NCBI GenBank assembly: GCA_002336915.1
Contig: DDET01000018.1
Span: forward strand, 16,532-63,010
Reading direction: 5' to 3'
DNA length: 46,479 nt
Source: Bacteroidetes bacterium UBA1947
Lineage (GTDB): Bacteria; Bacteroidota; Bacteroidia; Chitinophagales; Chitinophagaceae
Positions 33,395 through 42,675 of this stretch are shown one piece after another. Position 1 is the first letter of the stretch, and every line of letters begins with the position of its first letter. Under the pieces are notes generated by a model. The model was not told where the DNA came from and did not search any database. It saw only the letters and a program-made list of their open reading frames with translations. A program made the translations under genes and the position numbers.

Positions 33395-34369
33395 CTAGCC
33401 AATCAGTTTGGCCGCGTCTTTTGCAAAATAAGTAGCTATGAGGTCGGCACCGGCACGTTTGATGCTGGTGAGCGATTCTATTACAGCTTTCTCTTCATTC
33501 AGCCAGCCCATTTTGGCAGCTGCTTTTATCATAGCATACTCGCCGCTTACATGGTAGGCACTTACGGGTACATCCACCGAGTCTTTTACCTCGCGGATTA
33601 TGTCGAGATAAGCCATGGCAGGTTTTACCATAACTATATCAGCACCTTCTTCCACGTCCATTTGCGTTTCCCTTATTGCTTCGCGGCGATTGGCGAAATC
33701 CATCTGGTAAGTTTTTTTATCGCCAAAGCCCGGTGCGCTATCCAGAGCATCGCGGAAGGGGCCGTAAAAGCAGGAAGCATATTTGGCGCTGTAGCTCATG
33801 ATACCGGTTTTGGTAAAACCGTTCTCTTCCAGTGCTTCGCGTATAGCCAGTATGCGGCCGTCCATCATATCGCTGGGAGCTACAAAATCGGCACCTGCTT
33901 TTGCATGGCTTACACTCATTTTGGCCAGTACTTCTACTGTCGCATCATTTACTATTTCATTGTTTTCTACAATGCCGTCATGCCCGTAGGATGAGAAGGG
34001 ATCAAGTGCCACATCGGTCATCACTACGATATCCGGACAAGCGTCTTTAATAGCTTTTATACTGCGCTGCATCAGGCCGTTCTTGTTCAGGGCTTCGGTT
34101 CCTTTATTGTCTTTCAGTTCGTCTTTGCATTTCACGAACAACAGCACGCTTTTTATTCCGAGACCCCGGAGTTCTTTTACTTCTTCCACCGTTTTATCAA
34201 GGCTCATACGGTAGTAGTTGAGCATTGAGGGTATTTCCTCTTTAATGCCTGTGCCCTCTGTAATGAACAGCGGTGCGATGAAGTCGCCCGGCTTAATGAT
34301 GGTTTCAGCTACCATCGCGCGGATAGCAGGCGATTGCCTGAGAATCCGGTTTCTTCTTATTAATTGCAT
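33395..34369 (-). CDS. hemB: delta-aminolevulinic acid dehydratase (porphobilinogen synthase)
   Basis: This 324-residue enzyme joins two 5-aminolevulinate molecules into porphobilinogen. Active-site lysines are Lys196 (YSAKYASCFYGPF) and Lys249 (MVKPAMAYLD). At the place where zinc-dependent enzymes carry three Cys, this one reads DVALDPFSSYGHDG (119-132), with Ala/Asp instead of Cys. That fits the magnesium-dependent type known from Pseudomonas, so zinc may not be required. It is the sixth gene of the operon. Confidence 0.96.
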   Translation of the reverse strand: MQLIRRNRILRQSPAIRAMVAETIIKPGDFIAPLFITEGTGIKEEIPSMLNYYRMSLDKTVEEVKELRGLGIKSVLLFVKCKDELKDNKGTEALNKNGLMQRSIKAIKDACPDIVVMTDVALDPFSSYGHDGIVENNEIVNDATVEVLAKMSVSHAKAGADFVAPSDMMDGRILAIREALEENGFTKTGIMSYSAKYASCFYGPFRDALDSAPGFGDKKTYQMDFANRREAIRETQMDVEEGADIVMVKPAMAYLDIIREVKDSVDVPVSAYHVSGEYAMIKAAAKMGWLNEEKAVIESLTSIKRAGADLIATYFAKDAAKLIG

Positions 34370-34388
34370 AATGCGGTATTTAAAGGGC

Positions 34389-35297
34389 CTAAACCCAGTT
34401 TCTCGGTTTTAAGTATTCAAGTAGCTCGGCTTCTTTGCTGCCTGCTCCGGGTTGGTAGTTATATTCCCACCTTGCCCTTGGCGGCAGGCTCATGAGTATA
34501 CTCTCCGTCCTTCCGTTCGTCTTCAGGCCAAAGAGCGTACCCCTGTCGTGTACGAGGTTAAACTCCACGTAGCGCCCCCTTCTTATTTCCTGCCATTCTA
34601 CCTCTTTTTCAGTATAGGGTGTATCCTTTCTCTTTTCCACTATCGGCACATATGCCTGCAGGAAAACATTTCCATTCGCCTGTTGAAAAGCAAATAGTCT
34701 TTCTGCATCACTATCATCGGTAGGGCGAAGGTAATCGTAAAACACACCACCTATCCCGCGGGCTTCGTTGTTCCTGTGCTTATTGATAAAGTACTCGTCG
34801 CAGTGTTGTTTGTATTTTGGATATAGGTCTTCGCCAAATGCATCCATTGCATTTTTCAGAGTGCTATGGAAATGCTTTCCGTCTTCCTCTGCCAAATAGT
34901 AGGGCGTAAGGTCAGAGCCGCCACCAAACCAGCTGTCAATTTTTTTGCCTTCATTATCGTACAGTTCAAAGTAGCGCCAGTTGGCATGGACAGTAGGCAC
35001 GTGCGGGTTAAGTGGATGAATAACCAATGAAAGCCCGCAAGCGTAGAAATTACTTTCGCCCACGCCAAATGCCTGCTGCATAGCTGCAGGCAAAGCACCA
35101 TATACCACCGAGGTGTTCACACCGCCTTTTTCAAAAACAGCACCACCGCTTATCACACGTGTCTTGCCACCACCGCCTTCAGGGCGCTCCCATTTATCTT
35201 CTACAAACTTCGCTTTGCCATCGACCGTTTCCAGGCCTGCGCAAATGCTGTCCTGCAAACTATGTATATACGCTGCGAATTGTTCTTTCATATTCAT
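34389..35297 (-). CDS. hemF: oxygen-dependent coproporphyrinogen III oxidase
   Basis: This 302-residue enzyme carries out the two oxidative decarboxylations of coproporphyrinogen III to protoporphyrinogen IX using oxygen. It shows the conserved NPHVPTVHANWRYFE and FGGGSDLTPYY segments and the closing RYVEFNLVHDRGTLFGLKTNGRTESILMSLPP, in two parts. Its ATG shares bases with the hemE stop (TAATG); a second ATG two codons on is also possible. Use of HemF, and no oxygen-independent HemN in this cluster, suggests aerobic heme synthesis. HemN could lie elsewhere. Confidence 0.96.
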   Translation of the reverse strand: MNMKEQFAAYIHSLQDSICAGLETVDGKAKFVEDKWERPEGGGGKTRVISGGAVFEKGGVNTSVVYGALPAAMQQAFGVGESNFYACGLSLVIHPLNPHVPTVHANWRYFELYDNEGKKIDSWFGGGSDLTPYYLAEEDGKHFHSTLKNAMDAFGEDLYPKYKQHCDEYFINKHRNNEARGIGGVFYDYLRPTDDSDAERLFAFQQANGNVFLQAYVPIVEKRKDTPYTEKEVEWQEIRRGRYVEFNLVHDRGTLFGLKTNGRTESILMSLPPRARWEYNYQPGAGSKEAELLEYLKPRNWV

Positions 35298-36337
35298 TAT
35301 GCAACCGTTACGTTATTGTATTCTTTCACTGCATCCACAAATGCCTTTGCGTGATCTACAGGTACATTGGGTAAAATGCCGTGGCCCAGGTTAGCGATGT
35401 AGCGCTGTGTTCCAAATCCGTCTATCATTTTGTGCACTTCTTTCTTTATTTCAGGGATCGGGGAAAGTAATTTAGAAGGATCGAAGTTGCCTTGCAGGGT
35501 GATGCTGTTGTCTGTCATCTCCCTGGCCATCTTTGGCGTCAGCGACCAATCGATGCCCAGGCCTGATGCACTGCTTTTGCTCAATTCAGGTAAGGCATAC
35601 CAGCTTCCCTTAGGGAATAATATCACTGGCGCATCAGTGCTCACCGCATCGGCTATCTGCAATAGATAGGGTTGTGCGAATGTTTTGAAATCTGCGGGGC
35701 TCAGCATACCGCTCCAGCTATCAAATACCTGTACCGTATCGGCGCCTGCTTTTACCTGTGCTTTCAGGTACTGTATGGTTACGTCGGTTATCTTCTGTAA
35801 TAACTGGTGTGCAAGTTCGGGCTGAGTAAAGCAAAACTGTTTTGCTTTATCAAATGTCTTACTGCCCTTGCCTTCCACCATATAGCAAAGCAGTGTCCAT
35901 GGTGCACCTGCAAAACCTATTAGGGGAACGCGGTTGTTCAACTCTTTCTTCGTCAGCGACAATGCATTCATCACATATCCCAGCCTGTTTTCCACATCGT
36001 CGGTAAACAAGTTGTCTATATCTTGTTGCGTTTTTACGGTTGTTGGCAACAGTGGGCCTTTGCCTTCTTCCATAAGCACTTTCATGCCCATCGCCTGTGG
36101 TATTACCAGTATATCCGAAAAGATAATAGCAGCATCCACACCCACCTGGTCCACAGGTTGCAGGGTTATCTCGCAAGCCAGCTCAGGTGTTTCCACGCGT
36201 GTAAAGAAGTCGTATTTCTCGCGCAGTTTTATATAATCGGGAAGATAACGGCCTGCCTGGCGCATCATCCATACCGGCGGGCGTTCTACATTTTCTCCTT
36301 TAAGTGCTCTTAACAGTAAGTCGTTCTTCAGGCTCAT
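35297..36337 (-). CDS. hemE: uroporphyrinogen decarboxylase
   Basis: This 346-residue enzyme decarboxylates uroporphyrinogen III to coproporphyrinogen III. Its N-terminal signature RPPVWMMRQAGRYLPDY includes the Arg pair that binds substrate carboxylates. IIFSDILVIPQAMGM carries the key Asp, and GFAGAPWTL and FDSWSGMLSP also match the family. It starts within the last bases of hemD (4-bp ATGA overlap) and overlaps hemF by one base, so translation is coupled through this part of the operon. Confidence 0.96.
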   Translation of the reverse strand: MSLKNDLLLRALKGENVERPPVWMMRQAGRYLPDYIKLREKYDFFTRVETPELACEITLQPVDQVGVDAAIIFSDILVIPQAMGMKVLMEEGKGPLLPTTVKTQQDIDNLFTDDVENRLGYVMNALSLTKKELNNRVPLIGFAGAPWTLLCYMVEGKGSKTFDKAKQFCFTQPELAHQLLQKITDVTIQYLKAQVKAGADTVQVFDSWSGMLSPADFKTFAQPYLLQIADAVSTDAPVILFPKGSWYALPELSKSSASGLGIDWSLTPKMAREMTDNSITLQGNFDPSKLLSPIPEIKKEVHKMIDGFGTQRYIANLGHGILPNVPVDHAKAFVDAVKEYNNVTVA

Positions 36338-37047
36338 TGAATCGTTTTATTTATTGCTGTAAAGTATCGTATCATTTCGTTAATAAGCTGCTCCTTCCCC
36401 GGTTGCCTGCCTATTATGATGGTATTTGCCGTTTTAGTTCTCAATGCTGTGGTGGTTGTATTGCCAATCGCAAACAGAACAGTCTCAGCTCCTATATTGT
36501 TCAGCGAAAAAAAACTTTCTGCTGCACTGGGGCTGAAAAATAATATGGCATCATAAGGGTGTGTTACTTTTTCCGGCGTTAAAGTTGTCCTGTACACAGG
36601 CAGCTCCTTTATCTTCACAGCCTTTTGCTGCAAGATCTGTGGCAGTTCTTCCCGCCTCATATCACCGCAAAAGAACACTACCTCGCTTATTTCTTTATGT
36701 TGCAGTATTAATGCTGCTAATGCCGCTGCATCGTTGGCAATGCCGATGACAGAATTATCAAAACAGCTATTCGCCAGTTCGGCAGTAGCTTTACCTACGC
36801 AAAATATTTTCCAATCCGGTTTGCTGTTGATCAATTGTGACACTGCGGCTACGGCGTTCGAGCTTGTGAAGACAGCATATATATTTTCCTGTGCCAGGCT
36901 GTTTATTGCCGCCGTAGTTTCAGCATTTTTGTTTTGCTCAATTTCAATAAAGGCCAGCATATCCACATCTATTCCCGAAGCGCCAATCTTATTGGTCAGC
37001 GTTTCCGGCAATAGCGCGGTACTCAATATGTATGGCCTGTTATGCAT
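36334..37047 (-). CDS. hemD: uroporphyrinogen-III synthase
   Basis: This 237-residue, poorly conserved protein has the two-domain pattern of HemD: YAVFTSSNAV in the first half, FCVGKATAE before the middle, and DAILFFSPSAAESFF plus LFAIGNTTTTALR in the second half. It cyclises hydroxymethylbilane to uroporphyrinogen III. Identification relies on these patterns together with its place between hemC and hemE. It overlaps hemC by 8 bp and hemE by 4 bp. Confidence 0.9.
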   Translation of the reverse strand: MHNRPYILSTALLPETLTNKIGASGIDVDMLAFIEIEQNKNAETTAAINSLAQENIYAVFTSSNAVAAVSQLINSKPDWKIFCVGKATAELANSCFDNSVIGIANDAAALAALILQHKEISEVVFFCGDMRREELPQILQQKAVKIKELPVYRTTLTPEKVTHPYDAILFFSPSAAESFFSLNNIGAETVLFAIGNTTTTALRTKTANTIIIGRQPGKEQLINEMIRYFTAINKTIQ

Positions 37048-37957
37048 TTCGTAGCTGGTCTAGTATCTCCTGCCCGCCATTCGCAATAATTGTTTCGGCA
37101 GCTATTTTCCCCATTTCCTTTGCATTGGTTTTTATTGCCAGCAGGCTCACCTCTTTTTTCAGCCAGCCGTCCGGCGTCAGTATATTGCCCCGGAACTGCA
37201 CATTGCTGCCTTTTATTTCAGCCAATCCGCTTATAGGAGTGGAGCAGCCGCCCATCAATGCCCGCAAAAAATCGCGTTCTATTTGTGTGCACAAAGCGGT
37301 ATCCTCATCGTGAAAGTTCTTACATGCTTCCAGCGAGTACTCATCTCCATCCTTGCAGACTACCATTATTGCTCCCTGTGCAGGCGCAGGTAACATCCAG
37401 TCAAGGTCCACCGCGTTTTCCGGGCGCAGGTCTATGCGTTCCAGCCCGGCAGCTGCGAATATTGCCCCTTGCCAGTTATTGTCTTTCACCTTTTGCAGGC
37501 GGGTATTCACGTTACCTCTAAGGTTATCGATACTATGATTGGGGTACCTGTTCAGCCATTGTGCCTTACGCCTGGTACTGCTTGTTGCTATTGTTGCTAT
37601 TGATTGCAGATCATCCAGGAAATCTGCATGCTCTTTCGGTACCAATATGTCTTTATATGAAGCCCGTGGTAATACTGCAGCAGGTACTATCCCTTTTGCA
37701 GGTACTGTCGGTACGTCCTTCATAGAGTGCACCGCGATATCTATCTGCCCGTTGAGCAATGCGATATCCAGTGCGCGTGTAAAAATGCCCTGTACGCCTA
37801 TTTCGTACAGCGGGGTTACAAGATCGGTATCACCCTCGCTTTTTATATACACCAGCTCGGCATCGTAGCCATGCTGTTTCAGCAGGCCCTGTACCAGTGT
37901 GGCCTGCCACACAGCCAGCTGGCTGTCCCTTGTACCTATTCTAATTATTTTTTTCAT
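37040..37957 (-). CDS. hemC: porphobilinogen deaminase (hydroxymethylbilane synthase)
   Basis: This 305-residue enzyme polymerises four porphobilinogens. It has RIGTRDSQLAVWQ at the start, AVHSMKDVP with its catalytic-site Asp, SSTRRKAQ with the Arg pair, and the cofactor Cys238 in MGGCSTPISG, to which the dipyrromethane primer is attached. It is the second gene of the operon, 3 bp from hemA. Length is full. Confidence 0.97.
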   Translation of the reverse strand: MKKIIRIGTRDSQLAVWQATLVQGLLKQHGYDAELVYIKSEGDTDLVTPLYEIGVQGIFTRALDIALLNGQIDIAVHSMKDVPTVPAKGIVPAAVLPRASYKDILVPKEHADFLDDLQSIATIATSSTRRKAQWLNRYPNHSIDNLRGNVNTRLQKVKDNNWQGAIFAAAGLERIDLRPENAVDLDWMLPAPAQGAIMVVCKDGDEYSLEACKNFHDEDTALCTQIERDFLRALMGGCSTPISGLAEIKGSNVQFRGNILTPDGWLKKEVSLLAIKTNAKEMGKIAAETIIANGGQEILDQLRNA

Positions 37958-37960
37958 TGC

Positions 37961-39148
37961 TTAAGCGATAAACTCATTGATCGCCTGTATGTATTGGCAG
38001 CCCGGTGTCAGCTCTTTGCGCATTTTGATGGCAAGGCCGTTGATCACCTTCTGTATCTTCTCTTTCGATTCGCTGTTATTATCCAGCTCCTGCAGCTTGT
38101 TCTTCACTTCGCGCAGCACAGGCACATGCTTCCGCATATCGTACCAGTCTATGAAATCTTTATAATGCTCTTCTATTATGTTCAGTGCTTTAGGCACTTC
38201 ATCTTTACGTTTTTGCAAGGTCTCATCTTTTATTTTCGAGAGCGCATCTACATCTACCAGTGTAATGTGCTCCAGCTTTCCCGCCGCCGCCTCTACATTG
38301 CAGGGTATGGATAGGTCTATAATGAGTTTGTTGCCTGCATCCTGCAATTGCGAGCTGAGAATCACAGGTTCTTCAGCATTTGTCGATACCAGTATAATGT
38401 CTGCTTTGGATAATTCTGCATTCAATTCGCTGATCGGGGCGGTACTCAAGCCCAGTTCACTTGCCAGTTGCTGTGCTTTGTCCTCGGTACGGTTGATAAG
38501 CGTAATGTTCTTTGTCTGCAGGTAGTCGACGAGGTTCTTGCAGGTATTGCGCCCTATTTTGCCCGTGCCCAGCAGTAGTATATTCTTATCCTTTATGTTG
38601 CTGATATTCTCTTTTATGTATTGCACTGCAGCAAATGATACCGATACGGTACCGCCACTTAGTTGGGTACCTGTCTTAATTGCTTTAGATGACTGCAGTA
38701 TAGAATTAACGAGGCGCTCAATAAAAGTGCCTATGAAACCATGCTCTTTGGCAAATTTCGCTGCTTTCTTTATTTGCCCCAGTATTTCATAATCGCCCAG
38801 TATCTGCGAGTCGAGGCCTGCACTCACCTCGAATAGATGCTGCACAGCATCTGCCCCGGATTTTACATAGGCCAGTTCATTAAATGTATCAACATCACCT
38901 TCCGTTTGCGAACAAAGCAGCTCCGTAAGTTGTTGTACACCCGGGGCTATGGCATATATCTCGGTGCGGTTGCAGGTGGAAAGAATGAATAACTCGTTTA
39001 TCCCTTTTTGAGGGGCAATGGTGAGAATTTGCCCGTACTGCTCATTATTAATGGCGAACTGCCCGCGGATGGCGGCATCCGTCTTTTTATAGTTGATCCC
39101 AACTACTGTAAACCGGGCTATTTCGCTATTGTTCTTATTGCTATACAT
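37961..39148 (-). CDS. hemA: glutamyl-tRNA reductase
   Basis: The protein has 395 residues from the ATG at 39148. An upstream in-frame ATG at 39172 is rejected because the likely -7 box (39170-39177) covers it, so the transcript would start after it. The enzyme reduces glutamyl-tRNA to glutamate-1-semialdehyde, the committed step of heme synthesis. Catalytic Cys59 lies in ILSTCNRTE, and the NADPH part is ILLLGTGKIGRNTCKNL. The C-terminal dimerisation helices are present. It is the first gene of hemA-hemC-hemD-hemE-hemF-hemB-hemL, the logical place for pathway control. Confidence 0.95.
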   Translation of the reverse strand: MYSNKNNSEIARFTVVGINYKKTDAAIRGQFAINNEQYGQILTIAPQKGINELFILSTCNRTEIYAIAPGVQQLTELLCSQTEGDVDTFNELAYVKSGADAVQHLFEVSAGLDSQILGDYEILGQIKKAAKFAKEHGFIGTFIERLVNSILQSSKAIKTGTQLSGGTVSVSFAAVQYIKENISNIKDKNILLLGTGKIGRNTCKNLVDYLQTKNITLINRTEDKAQQLASELGLSTAPISELNAELSKADIILVSTNAEEPVILSSQLQDAGNKLIIDLSIPCNVEAAAGKLEHITLVDVDALSKIKDETLQKRKDEVPKALNIIEEHYKDFIDWYDMRKHVPVLREVKNKLQELDNNSESKEKIQKVINGLAIKMRKELTPGCQYIQAINEFIA

Positions 39149-39169
39149 GGGGGTCAAAGAAGTACAGGG

Positions 39170-39177
39170 CAAAGGTA
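39170..39177 (-). promoter_or_regulatory. -7 box of the hem operon promoter
   Basis: On the minus strand TACCTTTG matches TAnnTTTG, 21 nt before the hemA ATG at 39148. The -33 element is weak. Confidence 0.5.
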
Positions 39178-39319
39178 TTTCAAGACCTTGGGAACAGGTA
39201 ATGTTTGTGTCATACCTTCGTCATTTTAAAGAATGATTTTTATCATTGTTACGGCTTGCAGGCAGAATGTTTGCTTTCTTTGCAGGGCAATTACAGATAG
39301 AAAGATTCACTAAATTGTT

Positions 39320-40375
39320 ATGCCTGAAAAAGTAAAGCCTGCCTTGGTATTGATGAACCTTGGATCCCCGGATTCAACAGCTGTGGCTGATGTAAGAAGA
39401 TACCTGAGAGAATTCCTGATGGATGAGCGGGTGCTGGATATATCCTATTTGTCGAGGTTTTTCCTTGTAAATACGGTGATCGCTCCCTTCCGGGCACCTA
39501 AGTCGGCTGAGGCCTACCAAACCATCTGGACCAAAGAAGGTTCACCCCTGGTTTCGCTCACACGGCAGCTAAAACTGGCCCTGCAAAAGGAGATCGATGT
39601 TCCGATAGAGATCGCCATGCGCTATGGCAGCCCTTCTACAAAAGATGCATTTGACGCTATTGCGAAAGAACACCCGGAAGTGAACCAGGTAATACTCCTG
39701 CCCCTTTACCCGCATTATGCCATGGCCAGTTATGAAACTGCCGTGGTATGTGCCCGGGAGGTACATAAAAAAGGCAGGTATTCATTTAATATTTCTACGA
39801 TCAAGCCCTTCTATAAAGAGGCAGGCTACCTGGATGCGCTTGCTGAAAGCATCAGGCCTTACACCGATGGCGATTACGATCACCTCCTGTTTAGCTATCA
39901 CGGCATCCCAGAGCGGCAACTGGTAAAAGTAGATCCCACAGGCAGCCATTGTTTGGGTTCGGCCGACTGCTGTACTACCAACAGTGAAGCCCACAAAACG
40001 TGCTACCGTCACCAGTGTTTCGAGACCACAAGAAGGGTAGTGGAGCTATTGAACATTCCCAAAGACAAATACAGTATCTCATTCCAGTCGCGCCTGGGCC
40101 GCACCCAATGGCTTAGACCCTATACCGACTTCCGCCTGGCAGAACTGCCCGCTGAAGGAAAGAAAAAGTTGCTCATTGTCAGCCCCGCCTTCGTTAGCGA
40201 TTGCCTGGAAACTTTGGAGGAGTTGGCGGAACGGGGCAAAGAAACCTTCATGCAGGTGGGTGGGGAGCAATATACATATATACCCTGCATCAACGTACAA
40301 GCCTCATGGGTGAAAACAGTTGCAGGCTGGTACAATTCCATCAGCAAGGGTGAAAAAGAAATGTTATTACAATAG
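39320..40375 (+). CDS. hemH: ferrochelatase
   Basis: This 351-residue enzyme inserts iron into protoporphyrin IX. Key features are LVLMNLGSPDS at the start, the catalytic His194 in FSYHGIPERQL, and SFQSRLGRTQWLRPYT, which carries the GR-x-WL motif. A Cys-rich stretch (HCLGSADCCTTN, then CYRHQC) falls where such proteins have a variable loop; I do not assign an iron-sulfur cluster. It is divergent from the hemA operon and is followed at 14 bp by hemJ, so the final two heme steps are encoded together. Confidence 0.95.
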   Translation: MPEKVKPALVLMNLGSPDSTAVADVRRYLREFLMDERVLDISYLSRFFLVNTVIAPFRAPKSAEAYQTIWTKEGSPLVSLTRQLKLALQKEIDVPIEIAMRYGSPSTKDAFDAIAKEHPEVNQVILLPLYPHYAMASYETAVVCAREVHKKGRYSFNISTIKPFYKEAGYLDALAESIRPYTDGDYDHLLFSYHGIPERQLVKVDPTGSHCLGSADCCTTNSEAHKTCYRHQCFETTRRVVELLNIPKDKYSISFQSRLGRTQWLRPYTDFRLAELPAEGKKKLLIVSPAFVSDCLETLEELAERGKETFMQVGGEQYTYIPCINVQASWVKTVAGWYNSISKGEKEMLLQ

Positions 40376-40389
40376 CTTTGCCGCTTCAT

Positions 40390-40917
40390 ATGAGTCCGTA
40401 TATACTAGCGCTGCATATCATTTTCATTGTTACCTGGTTCGCGGGTATGTTCTACATCGTGCGCCTGTTTATTTACAATACCGAAGCGAATGATAAACCC
40501 GAGCCGGAAAGATCTATCCTGCAAAAGCAGTTTGGCATCATGATCAGGCGCCTCTGGATGGGTATTACATGGCCATCCGCCATACTTACGCTTATTTTTG
40601 GCCCATGGGTCTGGTACTTGTTCTATCGTTTCAATTTGCCGGACTGGCTGTTGGTCAAGTTGTGCTTTGTTGTCGGTTTGTATGCATATTTCCTTACGCT
40701 ACAGGCTATATACAAACAGCAATCCAGGGGCATATTTAAATACAGTTCGCAAAAGCTGCGCATATGGAATGAAGTAGCTACCATTTTTCTAATAGCCATT
40801 GTAATGCTTGTGGTTGTAAAGAACAGCATGAGTTGGTTATGGGGAATTGTGGGACTATTACTCTTCGTTATCCTGCTTATGAGCGCTATTAAGATCTATA
40901 AATTGTTGCGCAAGTAA
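40390..40917 (+). CDS. hemJ: HemJ-type protoporphyrinogen IX oxidase
   Basis: The protein has 175 residues from the ATG at 40390; the four-codon longer form would need a TTG start. It has four or five membrane helices, with the HemJ-family N-terminus LHIIFIVTWFAGMFYIVRLFIY, in two parts, and its conserved His9. A later KLRIWNEVATI resembles the family's RxxNE pattern. HemJ oxidises protoporphyrinogen IX to protoporphyrin IX in the inner membrane. Position directly after hemH supports this, and no hemG or hemY is present. It completes the pathway in this cluster. Confidence 0.88.
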   Translation: MSPYILALHIIFIVTWFAGMFYIVRLFIYNTEANDKPEPERSILQKQFGIMIRRLWMGITWPSAILTLIFGPWVWYLFYRFNLPDWLLVKLCFVVGLYAYFLTLQAIYKQQSRGIFKYSSQKLRIWNEVATIFLIAIVMLVVVKNSMSWLWGIVGLLLFVILLMSAIKIYKLLRK

Positions 40918-40935
40918 TCATCCCACCTAAATTAT

Positions 40936-42423
40936 TTATTTCACCGACAATCTGTTGATACCCGCTTTCGCCTGCTGGTCTATTGATGCCTGGTAATCAT
41001 GTCCCCGCATGCTGAGGGCTAACTGGTAGCTGGAAAGGGCCTCGTTCGTTCTCTTCTTTCGTTCATATAAAAAACCCATTTGCAATGCTGAGCGTGCCGC
41101 AAAATGTTCCGGGCGTTCTTTACCCATGTTTATTGCCGACTGGTAATATTGCAATGCCCGCGCATCATCGTTCAGCTCATCATATATGCGGCCCAGGCGG
41201 AACAAATATTCCAATTTATCGCTTACCGATGGGTAGTCTGTTTCTTTACGTGTTCCTATCTTATCAAATGCCTGGGTGTAAAAGCCACCATCCGTAAGCA
41301 GCCTGGCCTGGAGCAGGCTCATGTTTGGCCATGGCTCATTCTTGCAGGCTCTTAATGCCTGTTTGTCGGCATCCACCTGCGTGCTGCCTTGTTTCAGCAC
41401 CGCCTGCCTGCAATATTCAGCCTGTTTCTTGTCTTGCTGCAGGTAATAGATCAGCGATAACTTTTGCCAGGTATCTTTTACAAACAGGCTGCCACGGTAT
41501 TTGTTCAGAAAACGTTGGTAATATGTAATGCAAGTAGGGTCAAGCTTATAAAATAGGGCATTGCCGGTCTCATAGTCAAAAATGGGGTAGCGTGCCGCGT
41601 GTGTGCTGCCCTGGACACCTTTCAGTACTTGCAATGCCATATCGGCCTTACGGTAGTTTAGTGCCAGGTTGGCTTTTACAAAACCATTCAAAAGATTGTT
41701 CTGGGTACTGAACTGATCGCTATTGATGAAGTTCCATACTTCCTCGTGCTGCGACATCAGGTAAAATCTCAGGTAGCAGTAATAGGCAACTGCTTCGTTT
41801 TTCAGCAGTCCCTCTCCGTGTTTTGTGATAAATGCAGATAACAGGCCTACCCCTTTTTTCACATCGCCCTTCATCCCGAACATCGATGCTATCCATTTAT
41901 AGTCTTCCGGTATGGCGCCCAGCGCCGCCTGCTCCAGGCCCAGGAATACATTATTATAGTCAAATGTGGGGAACTTGTCCCGGTTCTCCTTCAATAAGAG
42001 GTATGATTTACGGAACTGGCCTGCAGCCTTCAGGCTTTCGCCCATTCTAATATCTACAAGCGCCCAGTGCAATATCACTCCTGCTTTACACAGGCGGTAC
42101 CAGGGGTCTTTGTCGCTCCCTTTGTCAAGGAGGTCCAGTCGTTCTTCCAGGTGTATGCTGCGCTGTTCATAGTCTTTCTTATCGCCGTTGAAGAGCAGTG
42201 TCAGGCAGTCTTCATAGTTGCCCAGGTAGGTTGCCATCAGGTTGTAGGGGTTGGCCTTCATCTCCTGTACCAGTATATTATTGCCTTCGGTAAATCGCAG
42301 GGCCATGAAATATCCATATGCCTTGCTGCAGTTGCTATTATAATCATATGTGTAGCTGGCAGCCGGGCTATCATTAAAGCAAAACGCAAAAAACAAAGCA
42401 ACAATGATCCTTTTATACCCCAT
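40936..42423 (-). CDS. TPR-rich exported protein
   Basis: The protein has 495 residues from the ATG at 42423. The three codons upstream would need a TTG start. A signal peptide (RIIVALFFAFCFNDSPAAS) is followed by helical repeats throughout. The clearest TPRs are near the C-terminus (LFRLGRIYDELNDDARALQYYQSAI, in two parts, then SALQMGFLYERKKRTNEALSSYQLAL). No catalytic domain is seen. The role is probably envelope protein assembly or scaffolding. Convergent with hemJ across an 18-bp gap. I do not recognise a named family. Confidence 0.75.
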   Translation of the reverse strand: MGYKRIIVALFFAFCFNDSPAASYTYDYNSNCSKAYGYFMALRFTEGNNILVQEMKANPYNLMATYLGNYEDCLTLLFNGDKKDYEQRSIHLEERLDLLDKGSDKDPWYRLCKAGVILHWALVDIRMGESLKAAGQFRKSYLLLKENRDKFPTFDYNNVFLGLEQAALGAIPEDYKWIASMFGMKGDVKKGVGLLSAFITKHGEGLLKNEAVAYYCYLRFYLMSQHEEVWNFINSDQFSTQNNLLNGFVKANLALNYRKADMALQVLKGVQGSTHAARYPIFDYETGNALFYKLDPTCITYYQRFLNKYRGSLFVKDTWQKLSLIYYLQQDKKQAEYCRQAVLKQGSTQVDADKQALRACKNEPWPNMSLLQARLLTDGGFYTQAFDKIGTRKETDYPSVSDKLEYLFRLGRIYDELNDDARALQYYQSAINMGKERPEHFAARSALQMGFLYERKKRTNEALSSYQLALSMRGHDYQASIDQQAKAGINRLSVK

Positions 42424-42611
42424 TCCCCACAAAAATACGTTTTGTGTATAGATTGTGGGCGTTTGTTGTATTGCATCAAATTATATGTTTTATGCCGGAA
42501 TTTCTTTTAAAAGAGAAGTTTTGAAATATTAAATCGTCACTATTGATCCTGTTAATCAGTTATATACACACAATGTTTTATTGCTTTTTATTCGAAATTT
42601 ACCGAAAGAAC

Positions 42612-42642
42612 TTGTTTGATGTACCTGAGGATTGTATCTTTG
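42612..42642 (+). promoter_or_regulatory. promoter of the EGF-like lipoprotein gene
   Basis: TTG (42612-42614), 20 nt, TATCTTTG (42635-42642) matches the Bacteroidota consensus. The ATG is 33 nt further on. Confidence 0.65.
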
Positions 42643-42675
42643 GCACAGGATTTGAACCATTAATCAAAAAAATAG

